Assembly: GCA_020310875.1 (NCBI GenBank)
Contig: CM035439.1
Location: 138,686,852 to 138,750,851 of the forward strand
Direction of reading: 5' to 3'
DNA: 64,000 nucleotides
Origin: Ceratopteris richardii
Lineage: Eukaryota; Streptophyta; Polypodiopsida; Polypodiales; Pteridaceae
Part shown: positions 23,416 through 33,573 of the stretch, piece after piece
Layout: each line of letters opens with the position of its first letter
Position numbering within the stretch: the stretch's first letter is position 1
Notes under the pieces: model-generated
What the model saw: the letters and a program-made list of their open reading frames with translations, nothing else
What the model was told of the DNA's origin: nothing
Database searches by the model: none
Made by a program: the position numbers and the translations under genes

Positions 23416-24847
23416 ATGGCGCAAAGTACGCAAGTCGTAAATGTTGGAAAGGTAAGCCCAAGGACGATGACCCCCGAATGGACTAGAAGTCAAAGCGGGT
23501 TTGGACGCTCAATGCAAAGCAATGCATATGAATGTCATTGGGTTGGTCCAATATCGAATTATATTCGGTGTTGGTGCTGTGAGAAAGTGGGGCACATTGC
23601 AAAGTTCTGCCCTCGTGTGTCAAGTCCATTGGACTTTGTCCCTAGATGTGTAGAATGCAGGAAAAAGAGGCTATGTGAGCACGTGTGTGGTTCAAAAGAG
23701 GTGACTAACATAAAGGTCGCAAGGAATGAATCCGATAGGTGTTTGTCCTCTTTGTATGTGGAAGTTGACATGAGTGGAGTTGCTTTGTCGACAGAGACTA
23801 CAAGAGGGAACGGAAACAAGGATTGAGGAGTCCCAGAATCAAGCTTGGATGGAACTTGTAGAGTGCCTAGAATGTCAAGTGAATTTGCTTCGGATAGAGC
23901 GGGATAGCGAGAGGACCAAGGTAGAAAAGCTTGAGGAAAGTCAAGCAAGGTTAGGAGAGGTCGTCGCGAAATGTGTAGAACAATTGCAAGTTGTGGAGAA
24001 TAGAAGCAGGGAGATGAAAGCGAACAAAAGCTTGAGGGAAGGCCTTGCGAGGTCTGAGCATGAAAACGTGATCTTAGACTTAAGAACTAGCTTGATGATA
24101 GCCGATTGCCATAGCGTTGGGATCGAGGAGGATTCCCCTAAATATGATAATGACGTGGCACAAAAAGTCGACGGAATATAAAAGGAGATCGAGAAATTGC
24201 GAGAGGTGACCGGTAGATATGATGACCAAGCGGGTAAGGTAGTGGAAGAGTTCCACCTAGAATAAGAAAGAATGAAAAGTGCTCAAGCAGAGAACGATGA
24301 GAAAGTGAGACGGGTAGAAAAAGAAAATGCAAAGTTTAAAGGAGAACTCGATAGATGGATGAGTTAGAGAGACGATGAGAGATGGAATTGTGTAGAAGGG
24401 GACCAAAAAATAGGGAAAATGGAGGAAGAGTTGAAAGCGGTGTTGGATAGGTTGGATGTGTTCGGAACAGAGTTAGAAAGAACGAAGAATGAATTGTCAA
24501 AGAAGGTAGATGATCTAGATGTAGAAAATATGAGTAGGATTTGGGAAGGAAGATCGATTAGAGAGGAAGTCGAGAAGTTGATCGTTCGAGTTGAGAAGAG
24601 GGAGGATATTCCCCTCAGATCTGCAAAAAGGGTGAGAGAGGATAAAGAGATGGAGCAAATATGGAATCGGTTCCGAAGCATTGACTCTGACCTGTTCCAA
24701 TATCAGAGTGATATTGAGCACAACAAACAAGGATTAAGAGACCTAGCGGCGAGGCTTGAAGCACTAAGAAGTACAACGACCAATGGTAGTTTTCTGTGTC
24801 ATCTATCAGGTCAGGTGGAATGTCTACGAGGCAGAGGTTGGAGATAA
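23416..24847 (+). pseudogene. Zinc-knuckle/coiled-coil gag-like gene, copy 1 (broken)
   Basis: The frame starts at ATG 23416 (MAQSTQVVNVGKV). A CX2CX4HX4C knuckle (CWCCEKVGHIAKFC, about 23572-23613) is followed by a second Cys cluster (CVECRKKRLCEHVCG). The rest is a long coiled coil rich in Glu, Arg, Leu and Lys. A 1-bp insertion near 23825 and stops near 24178 and 24261 break it. The knuckle plus coiled coil directly after a primer-site-like motif suggests a gag-like protein of a non-autonomous LTR element. A host gene origin is possible. Copies 2 and 3 are broken at other places, so the intact form existed before duplication. Confidence 0.6.
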
Positions 24848-26510
24848 AAAAATAGAGATGAGGAGATGGATGTCGGTGAGGACGGCTTGAGTCTGACTAG
24901 GGTTTGCTTTGCGGATTGCGAGTCAGAGATGTGAGGACGGGAGGATCAAGTCTATTGTATTCTTAGGACTGAAATGACACTTTTGAGGTTTTAGGACGAC
25001 AAAGTAGTTAGTGTATGCGGGTTTTGAGAGGAAAAGTTGACCATGGCATTAGTGGCCGGATTTTGGCTTGAGTAGCAGCAGAGAGGAGATGTGTCTCATC
25101 AGGATGTCCATGGGGGGATATATGTATGTGCATCGTGATTGGGATGGTTGGGAAAATTTCCTTTCTTTTGTCTCCTAATTCTCGAGATGCAGGAATTAAA
25201 GAAACAGAAAGTATATATTTGTATATGTGTGCGTGTGGCTACGTGCCTATGTGGGCCGATAAATGGGTGTACCCTTTTAGCCGGGTGGTGAAAGCCACGA
25301 ATCAACGTCGGTTTCGTATGGGGCTAGTCGTGTGTGTGTCCCGCACTACGTTGGGTGGGTAGATGGGCGGAACAAACTCGATTGGGTGGTCGAGTCCACG
25401 AGTCACATCCAGCTTCGGTGTCGGCCGACAAGTGTGAGTGAATATGTGAAAAAAATGATGAATAAAGAGAGAAAAATGTGAAAAAATATGAATGAGAAAA
25501 ACTCCTCGTTCGAGGGGGGACAAAGAGAGGTGAGAGAGCCTGATGCTCAGATGGTATGTGTATGTGTTGTGGGGATCTGGGAACGTGTGGACTCCTGATG
25601 AGGCATGTCGAATAGAAGCTTAAGCTCGGCTAGGGTTTTGGCTATGACGTGCCTGTGGAAGACTTGGACTTTGAGGGATCCAAGTGTGCTAGTGGCTTTG
25701 TTCGTCTGCGAACTCTTGGGAGGTGCTCATTTTGGTTCTTAGGCTGTGCAACTACTTGCGATGTCCTGAAGCATGTCGCCGACGAGCGATCTTGTCGGAG
25801 TGAGCTCGTGTTATGCTTGAGTGGTCTCTGCTTCGTGTCCATCAATTCAGAGGTGGTGGTGACCTAGCATGGAATTTAGTTGAAAAGCAAAAAAGAAAGT
25901 ACAAAGAGTCGATGAAACGGAAGTGGGTAGTGAATACCCTAGGTCGAAGGGGCATGGAAAATGGACAAGATGATTTGAGTGGAAATGGAAAAGAAATTAG
26001 GAAAGTGAACGTATAAACCAAAAGAGTAGCAGAAAGGAAGAACGGATGCGGGTCTTGCATGAATGTATGTTGTGTGTATGAAAAAGCAGCGGGATAGCGA
26101 TAGTGAGGTGAAGAAGAATACCAAGAAGAAGAATGGATGCGGTTTTTACTTTTGTTTACTTTGCATGTGAATGGAGAGGAATGACGAGAGAGGGAATGTG
26201 GATGGGCTTCTGCTTGTTGCATATGGGTTGTGACGAGCTTGCATGTGCGACGACGATGTGTGATATGATTTTTTGATCTGTGCTTGCTCTTTCCATTGTG
26301 GTTATAGATGTTATTGTGATTTGATGAAGAAAGCTTCTAATGTTTGATGAAGTTTGTAGATCCTAGACAGGTGGACATGATAGGTGAACATGCGAAACGG
26401 CATACAAAGTTGGTAAGTGAAGTGATTGATTTTCGATGACTTGAATGGTTTGAGTGCAGGTGCTAATTGGCTCGTCGGGGACGTGTTCGCGAGTAGAAGG
26501 GAGAAGTATG
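24848..26510 (+). other. Unit 1 tail, no gene seen
   Basis: Matches 38110-39879 (unit 2) and 61822-63004 (unit 3). It includes A/T-rich and GA-rich stretches and a purine run (about 25510-25533, CGAGGGGGGAC then GAGAGGTGAGAGAG) that could be a polypurine tract. Short open frames here are not conserved as protein. About 95 bp present in unit 2 (about 39705-39800) are absent. Confidence 0.5.
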
Positions 26511-26587
26511 TTGCATGATTGATTGGTGTGAACATGTTGGTCTATTAATAAGATTTTAATGCAGGAAACCAAGAAAGAGTGTCCCAT

Positions 26588-27025
26588 ATGGGGATCATGA
26601 AGTGGTTGTACCAATATTGTTATCTTTGTTTGCAGCTCAAAAGCTTGTCGCAGTGTGGGGTTTTTTTTGGAGAAGATATATCAGTCGATAATGCTCTGGT
26701 TGACATGATCATTAGCTTATGTGGCAGCTGGTGCATCATATGTAGGATGATCATAAGGAACGGTTATTTTGAGGTAGCTGATTTTGTTGGAAAAAGTGTG
26801 GAAGACTTCAAGGATGACAATGAGCCATATAGGAGGACAAGTATGGAGACAATTGAGAAAGTTATCATGAACCTTGGTTCTTCTGATATAGATGCTCGGC
26901 TTGAAGAATTTCTCATTGGTCAGAAAGGAAAGTTTTGTGTGCCTCAGGATTGTGGAACACTAAAGTGGAGGCTCAATGTCAAGAGTGCAAAGTTGGCATT
27001 GACAGAAGTTCTAGAAGGTGACTAA
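26588..27025 (+). CDS. Conserved short open frame, copy 2
   Basis: Same frame as 14761-15198, with a handful of residue changes. The TAA at 27023-27025, the pyrimidine-rich CAG acceptor upstream and the open extension after the stop are all kept. The donor-like GTAGGT is split here, because Cop3 inserted at GGTAG (27149-27153). Function unknown. Confidence 0.35.
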   Translation: MGIMKWLYQYCYLCLQLKSLSQCGVFFGEDISVDNALVDMIISLCGSWCIICRMIIRNGYFEVADFVGKSVEDFKDDNEPYRRTSMETIEKVIMNLGSSDIDARLEEFLIGQKGKFCVPQDCGTLKWRLNVKSAKLALTEVLEGD

Positions 27026-27148
27026 GTAAAAGGGGAAGTCGACCCTTTTGAGTTCCTTCTAGTTGGCTGGAAAAAAGGGACCCCGTGGGAAGGTGAAAAA
27101 AGCAAGGATCCATCGGGCTTCGTTTTGGTCCCCTGAGTCCTCAGTGGA

Positions 27149-27153
27149 GGTAG
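27149..27153 (+). repeat. Cop3 target site duplication, left copy
   Basis: GGTAG before Cop3 recurs at 33574-33578 after it. Confidence 0.9.
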
Positions 27154-28168
27154 TGATGGAGAGTGTTAATCTCCAAAAGAACAAGTTAACCTTGAATTTA
27201 GATCACCTCTATATCAAGATTAACCTTAGACTCCACCAAACTTAGAGAACTTTCACCAAATTATCAGAAAATTGATTATTCTGAAAAATTCAGTTTCTTC
27301 AGAAAAGTTTGCTGCAGATTAATCACTCATCGACTAATCAATCCTATAAAATTTTTGACAAAACTTTGCACACCACTTCGCCTTGAGATTGCGCAACTTT
27401 ACCAAGTTAAATTTCTCAAAATGATTGAGTACACACTGAGAAATGTGCGAAACACTTTACCTATGTCTGAAAGAGCTTTTCTGCAATGGCGACTTTGACA
27501 CCTGCAACTTCTTAGCACTGGTTCTCACAATGTCGAACCCGTTTGATCAAGATCTTCTAGCCATAGATGGCTTATCTTTCAACTTAGATTTTGAGCCCTA
27601 ACTTGTGTAAAACTTTACACTGTGGACTGAGCACTGACCATTTCTTTGAAGATGAAATGTGCGCCAGATTTTACGACTCTTAGAACATTCTTACATATGA
27701 ATGTTCCTAACCAAAATTCTCTCAGCCTGATTGAAATTAATCTCTCAAACTCTAGCCATAGATAGATTAGCTATGGACTTAGATACGTACAAAAGGTTTC
27801 CTCAAAAGATTAAACACAGAAGGAGAATGGGAGAGAAGATCGACGCGCAGAATTCTACAACATTTTCTTCTTCATTACTTTTCATACATATGGTTCATGA
27901 TACATACAATGTTCATCACCTCTTCACCTATTCTTCTCTATCTGATCTATATCACTCTCTCTTTTTTCAAATACATACCTGTAGATATATATACGAGTCT
28001 AACTCGTCATCTTTTTTCAAAATACATTGAACTATTTACAAGAGTAATATACAAAAGAAACATTTCTGATTCTATTCTCTTCCTTTGAAAGTAATCTTCA
28101 TCCTTCCACATATCTTTTCACTTTTGGACTTCATGTAATCACCTATTGATGATTGCTCTGCTCCAACA
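27154..28168 (-). repeat. Cop3 3' LTR (left end on the + strand)
   Basis: 1015 bp. On the minus strand it runs TGTTGGAGCAGAG to CTCTCCATCA. Confidence 0.95.
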
Positions 28169-28180
28169 GCTCCCCCTCAA
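28169..28180 (-). promoter_or_regulatory. Cop3 polypurine tract
   Basis: On the minus strand TTGAGGGGGAGC abuts the 3' LTR. Confidence 0.8.
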
Positions 28181-29820
28181 TCTTCAATTGTGATTACCTG
28201 CATCTTCTTTATTCCTGCCATATCTTTAAACCTCTGCAACTTAGGTCCATCCAAACTTTTAGTCATCATATCTGCAAGTTGATCTTTTGTAGGAGTGTGT
28301 ATAACTTCAATCTCCTTCTCAATGACCTTCTCTCTCAAGAAATGATACTGTATTTCAATATGCTTAGTTCTAGCATGAAACACAGGATTAGCTGCCAAGT
28401 ATAAAGAACTCATGTTGTCTCCACAAACAATAGGAGTACTTTGAACCACATCAAAAACTTTCATAAGTGTCTTTAGCCATATTACCTCTTTTGCAGCTTC
28501 CACCATACCTTTATATTCTGCCTCTGTAGATGACAAAGCAACTGTATGTTGCTTTTTAGAACACCATGAAATCAATTTGTCTCCTACATAGCACAAGTAT
28601 CCATGTGTTGATCTTCTATCATCCACATTATCTGCCCAATCTGCATCACTATATATCTTGATTCTTGTATCAGAAGTAAATCCATAGTACAGCCCTTCTT
28701 TGAGTGTACCCTTGATGTACGTAAGTACTCTTTGTCCTGCAATCCAATGTTCCTTTCTAGGACAATGCATAAATTGTGAAAGCACACCAACTGCATATGA
28801 CAAATCAGGCCTTGTCAATGTAGCATAAATCAAGCTACCAACCAGACTTTGATAGAGTTTCATATCTCTGAACTCTTCTCCTCCAAACCTAGACAATTTA
28901 TGGTTCACTTCCAAAGGTGTAGGTGCAACCCTGCAATCTTCCATTTTAAATTTGGTTAGCAAATTTTTAAGATACCTTTCTTGAGTCACATATACTCCAT
29001 GTTGAGTATAAGAGATCTCCATTCCCAAGAAGAATGATAGGTTCCCCAAATCACTGATTTTGAACTCTTTCTCCATCTGCTTCTTGATCATTTGTATTCC
29101 TTTATCATCTGTTCCTGTAAGTATTATGTCATCAACATAAATACAAATATAAATGAACCCATCTTCACTTGCTTTGACTAGCAAGCTACTATCTGCCTTT
29201 GATGCTTGAAATCCAAGATCATTCAAGAATTTTACAAGCCTATAATTCCATGCCCTTGGGGCCTGCTTCAACCCATACAAAGCTCTCTTGAGCTTACACA
29301 CATAATTTGGACTCACTTGATCTTTGAACCCATCTGGTTGCTCCATGTAGACTTCATATGAAATGTAACCATTCAAGAAAGCATTTTTTACATCTAATTG
29401 AGATAACTTCCAACCTTTGCAAGCAGCAATTGCTATGAGTGTCCTGATGGTTGTCATCTTTGCCACAGGACTATAAGTCTCATCATAGTCCACTCCATAT
29501 GTCTGTGCATACCCTTTCACAACAAGTCTAGCTTTGTACCTAGACACACTTCCATCTGCAAATCTTTTAGTCTTGTAAACCCACTTACAACCAATGATTT
29601 TCTGGCTATTAGGTTTAGGAACCAAATCCCATGTTTGATTCTCTATCAATGCATCATACTCCTCTTGCATAGCATCTTCCCAATTCTTCTTCCCTTTAGC
29701 TTCATCATATGTTGATGGATCTTCATCTGCTTTTACCAAATAAGCATAATCTTTAGTAGTCAAGAATGAGGTATCATAGCTATACCTTGTAGGTTGCCAT
29801 TTGTGCCCTAGATGACCTCC
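28177..29820 (-). pseudogene. pol: Cop3 pol, third part: RT and RNase H
   Basis: Minus-strand frame with NQTWDLVP, CKWVYKTKRF, LDVKNAFLNG, ALYGLKQAPRAW and the catalytic YVDDIILTG. RNase H follows: SDADWADNVDD, STEAEYKGM, NMSSLYLAANP, ARTKHIEIQYHF. It ends at 28177, just inside the polypurine tract. RT and RNase H are complete, but the frame is joined to upstream pol only through a frameshift near 29805-29830. Confidence 0.9.
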
Positions 29821-30180
29821 TAACTTCTGCACTTCTTGAGGTCTCTGGTTCATCACATTCTGGATCAAACCTTGGCCTCTCTTCAACTTCAATCTGTACT
29901 TCATTGTTCTCACTTTCATCAAGTAATTGAATCTTTGCTTTACCTTTTCTTTGTTCCACTACTTCTTCATCATCTGCATGTACATTATATTTACCTGCAT
30001 ACCAAGTACCTTGCTCATCAAATGTAACATCCTTGGATACAATAAATTGCTTTGTGGATGGACTCCACAACCTGTATCCCATTTGCTTATCATCATAACC
30101 AATGAATACATACTTTTCTGCCTTAGGCTCCAACTTATGCCTCAATTGAGATGGCACATGCATATGCCAAACATCCAAAT
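29780..30180 (-). pseudogene. pol: Cop3 pol, second part: integrase C-terminal region to pre-RT linker
   Basis: Minus-strand frame matching the usual copia stretch after the integrase core (HVPSQLRHKLEPKAEKYVFI, then KDVTFDE). An acidic linker and RRSSRAQ lead toward RT. A shift near 30160-30175 separates it from the upstream part, and another near 29805-29830 from RT. Confidence 0.8.
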
Positions 30181-32336
30181 ATTCTGCAATGATCCAAGGT
30201 AGGTTTCTTACCCCACCAAGCTTCATATGGTGTCATACCCTGCAAAGCTTTACAAGGCAATCTATTAACCAAATATGTAGCTGTATTAACAGCCTCAGCC
30301 CACAAATAATTTGGGCAATTCTTCTCTTTCATCATGGACCTTGCAAATTCAACAAGTGTCCTGTTTCTTCTTTCTGCTACCCCATTTTGTTGAGGAGAGT
30401 ACTTGCAAGTAACTTCTCTCTTTATACCTGCATTCCACAAATAATCATTGAACTCATTTGAAAAATACTCTCCCCCTCCATCTGACCTTAGTCTCTTCAA
30501 TTGTTGACCTGTAATCCTTTCTGCATATGCATGATAGTGTTTAAATGTATTAAACACTTCTGACTTTTCTTTAATCACATAAATTGTGATCCACCTGGTA
30601 GCATCATCAACATATATGACATAATATCTTGAACCATTTATACTAAAGTCCTTTGAAGGACCCCACACATCTGTATGCACCAATTCAAGTCTTTCTGAAT
30701 ACATAAACCCATGCTTGGAATAGGATTGCTTGTGAGCCTTACCTAATTGACATGCCTCACATCTATATGTCATGTGTTGACCTGCAATGTTAGGCAATCC
30801 AAGCACTGAATCATTGTTAATCATTTCTTTAATACCTCTTTCATTAAAGTGTCCAAGTCTTTTGTGCCAAAGATCCAATTCTGACACCTTCTGCTCTCCA
30901 TATGTGAACATAGCATGTCCAACATTTCCTTGTACCTTCAATGTGAAGAGCCTTCCTTCTTTCTTTCCTGCAATAACTTGTTTATACCCTTGACTAGGAT
31001 CTTCAACATAAACTCCATCATTGGTGAACCTTACCTCATATCCTTTTTCCACAATTTGACCTACACTGATCAAATTCTTTGGAATTGTGGGAACATAGAG
31101 TACCTTACTCAGAAGAGTGCTCCCATCCTTAGCTTTGACTGAACCAATTGACTTTACCTTATGCTTTGTATTATCACTTGTCTGAACTGTATGATTAATT
31201 GCATTATGATCTAGGTCAGTCATCAAAGCAATATTTCCACTTAAATGATTACTACATCCTGAATCAATATAGAACACTCTCATATCCTCATGTGAGGTTT
31301 CACATGTATTCATAATGAGAGTCGAATCCTCCTTTTGATCTGATGCATAGTTGTAATAGGTGTTATTATAGGATTGATTTTGGAAGCTTCTTCCTCCACC
31401 TCTTCCAAAAGAATTCCTACCACCTCTACCTCTGAAGTTTCCTCTCTGAAATCTACCACCTCTTGCTCTTTGATTAAAGTTCTGATAATTACCATTGTTT
31501 TGATTATTATGCCAACAATCATGAGATAGATGATTGGTCTTACCACATATCCAACAAGCTCTTGCATTATCTTTGTTGTTTCTGCCTCTTCCTCTACTTC
31601 TGCCACTTCCTTTTCCTCTTATGAAATTTGCTTGGTTTGATGTACCTTCTTCTTCACCTGATTGTTGCTTCCCTTTGTTGGCTTTCTTCTTGTCTTTAGA
31701 GTACATTGCATGACCTGCACTCTTATCAACATCTCCTTTGACATCATTCTCAAAAGTTAGCATATGACCTAACAATTGATTCAAATCAGGAGTAAAGTGA
31801 TCTAATGAAAGTTCTGTAGATAAAATGAAGGGCTTCCACCTCTCATCTCCTCTTAGCCCTGTGAGTATTTGTCTTACCAATTTGTCTTCTTCAATGTCTT
31901 CATCCACTGCACCTAGAGAATCTGCAATGTCCTTCATCTTTGTCACATAATCAGAGATTGATTGTGAGGCCTTCTTCTTGAAGGTAGTAAATTCTGCCCA
32001 TAGTGAAGCCTTCCTTGATTTGGTTGTGTTTTGGAAATGCTCCTCCAAAGCATTCCAAATGTCACATGCACTTTCAAGTCCTCTAATGTGAGGAAGCAAA
32101 TAGTCATTGACTGCCATGTAGATTATGCTCCTTGCTTGAGCATCTTTCTTCATCCAATTCTTCAAATCTGCAAGCTCCTCCCTAGTTGGAACACTAGGAT
32201 CTCTGAATTCTGGCTTTTCTTCATCTCCTGTGATGTATCCTATCAGATCTTTGCTCATAAGATGAGCTTCCATCCTCATAGACCATGCAGGATAGTTCTC
32301 TCTATCCAGCTTCTCAATTTGGAGACTATCCCCCAT
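30165..32336 (-). pseudogene. gag-pol: Cop3 gag, protease and integrase core
   Basis: Starts at minus-strand ATG 32334-32336 (MGDSLQIEKLDRENYPAW). Gag UBN2-like body about residues 10-210, Gly/Arg-rich RNA-binding tracts, canonical knuckle CWICGKTNHLSHDC, protease IDSGCSNHLSG, integrase zinc-binding WHKRLGHFN with CEACQLGK. The core has LVHTDVWGP, SDGGGEYF and QQNGVAERRN giving the D, D, E triad. The frame is lost after CRIFGCLAYA near 30165. Gag and pol form one frame with no stop between them, supporting the view that the gag-pol stops in Cop1 and Cop2 are mutations. Confidence 0.9.
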
Positions 32337-32545
32337 CCTTGCTTCACCTGTAGTCTCAAAACTTTAACCTTTACAGATAATGAATGTACCTTTACTTTGA
32401 ATGTTGCTCCTTCTTATCCTTTTGATACTCTTTGTATGTCTTTCTTCAATCTTTCTTCACACTTTAACCTTTGCACCTTCGAGATGTAAAGATTTGTATT
32501 TCTGAAGTAGTCGGAGTCTTCTTCACTTCAATTTTGACACATCCT

Positions 32546-32557
32546 GCTCTGATACCA
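32546..32557 (-). promoter_or_regulatory. Cop3 primer binding site (tRNA-iMet type)
   Basis: Minus-strand TGGTATCAGAGC, one base from the 5' LTR. Confidence 0.9.
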
Positions 32558-32558
32558 C

Positions 32559-33573
32559 TGATGGAGAGTGTTAATCTCCAAAAGAACAAGTTAACCTTGA
32601 ATTTAGATCACCTCTATATCAAGATTAACCTTAGACTCCACCAAACTTAGAGAACTTTCACCAAATTATCAGAAAATTGATTATTCTGAAAAATTCAGTT
32701 TCTTCAGAAAAGTCTGCTGCAGATTAATCACTCATTGACTAATCAATCCTGTAAAGTTTTTGACAAAACTTTGCACACCACTTCGCCTTGAGATTGCGCA
32801 ACTTTACCAAGTTAAATTTCTCAAAATGATTGAGTACACACTGAGAAATGTGTGAAACACTTTACCTATGTCTGAAAGAGCTTTTCTGCAATGGCGACTT
32901 TGACACCTGCAACTTCTTAGCACTGGTTCTCACAATGTCGAACCCGTTTGATCAAGATCTTCTAGCCATAGATGGATTATCTTTCAACTTAGATTTTGAG
33001 CCCTCACTTGTGTAAAACTTTACACTGTGGACTGAGCACTGACCATTTCTTTGAAGATGAAATGTGCGCCAGATTTTACGACTCTTAGAACATTCTTACA
33101 TATGAATGTTCCTAACCAAAATTCTCTCAGCCTGATTGAAATTAATCTCTCAAACTCTAGCCATAGATAGATTAGCTATGGACTTAGATACGTACAAAAG
33201 GTTTCCTCAAAAGATTAAACACAGAAGGAGAATGGGAGAGAAGATCGACGCGCAGAATTCTACAACATTTTCTTCTTCATTACTTTTCATACATATGGTT
33301 CATGATACATACAATGTTCATCACCTCTTCACCTATTCTTCTCTATCTGATCTATATCACTCTCTCTTTTTTCGAATACATACCTGTAGATATATATACG
33401 AGTCTAACTCGTCATCGTTTTTTAAAATACATTGAACTATTTACAAGAGTAATATACAAAAGAAACATTTCTGATTCTATTCTCTTCCTTTGAAAGTAAT
33501 CTTCATCCTTCCACATATCTTTTCACTTTTGGACTTCATGTAATCACCTATTGATGATTGCTCTGCTCCAACA
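32559..33573 (-). repeat. Cop3 5' LTR (right end on the + strand)
   Basis: 1015-bp repeat of 27154-28168; GGTAG follows at 33574. Confidence 0.95.

Larger units (their letters stand above)
14684..26510 (+). repeat. Tandem unit 1 (interrupted by Cop2)
   Basis: First of three head-to-tail copies that start with TTGCATGATTGATTGG. Without Cop2 and one TSD copy it is about 5.7 kb. It lacks a roughly 1.1-kb segment present in unit 2 (35299-36390); the join lies near 23127. Order: conserved short frame, splice-like donor, poly-G stretch, coding-like remnants, primer-site-like motif, zinc-knuckle/coiled-coil pseudogene, non-coding tail. The repeat relationship is seen directly at near-identity over kilobases. 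Confidence 0.85.
27154..33573 (-). mobile_element. Cop3: complete Ty1/copia element on the minus strand, 6420 bp
   Basis: Two 1015-bp LTRs, minus-strand gag-pol, a tRNA-iMet primer site next to the right-hand (5') LTR, a polypurine tract next to the left-hand (3') LTR, and a perfect GGTAG duplication. The LTRs differ at about 11 sites by eye (about 1%). Pol is broken by two frameshifts. Confidence 0.95.

Noticed and set aside
23365-24847. Zinc-knuckle/coiled-coil frame as an active host gene
   Set aside because: All three copies in the window are broken, and the position after a primer-site-like motif fits a gag-like gene better.
27731-33435. Repeated 99-codon frame at 27731 and 33136
   Set aside because: Lies in both Cop3 LTRs on the strand opposite to the element; a by-product of the LTR sequence.
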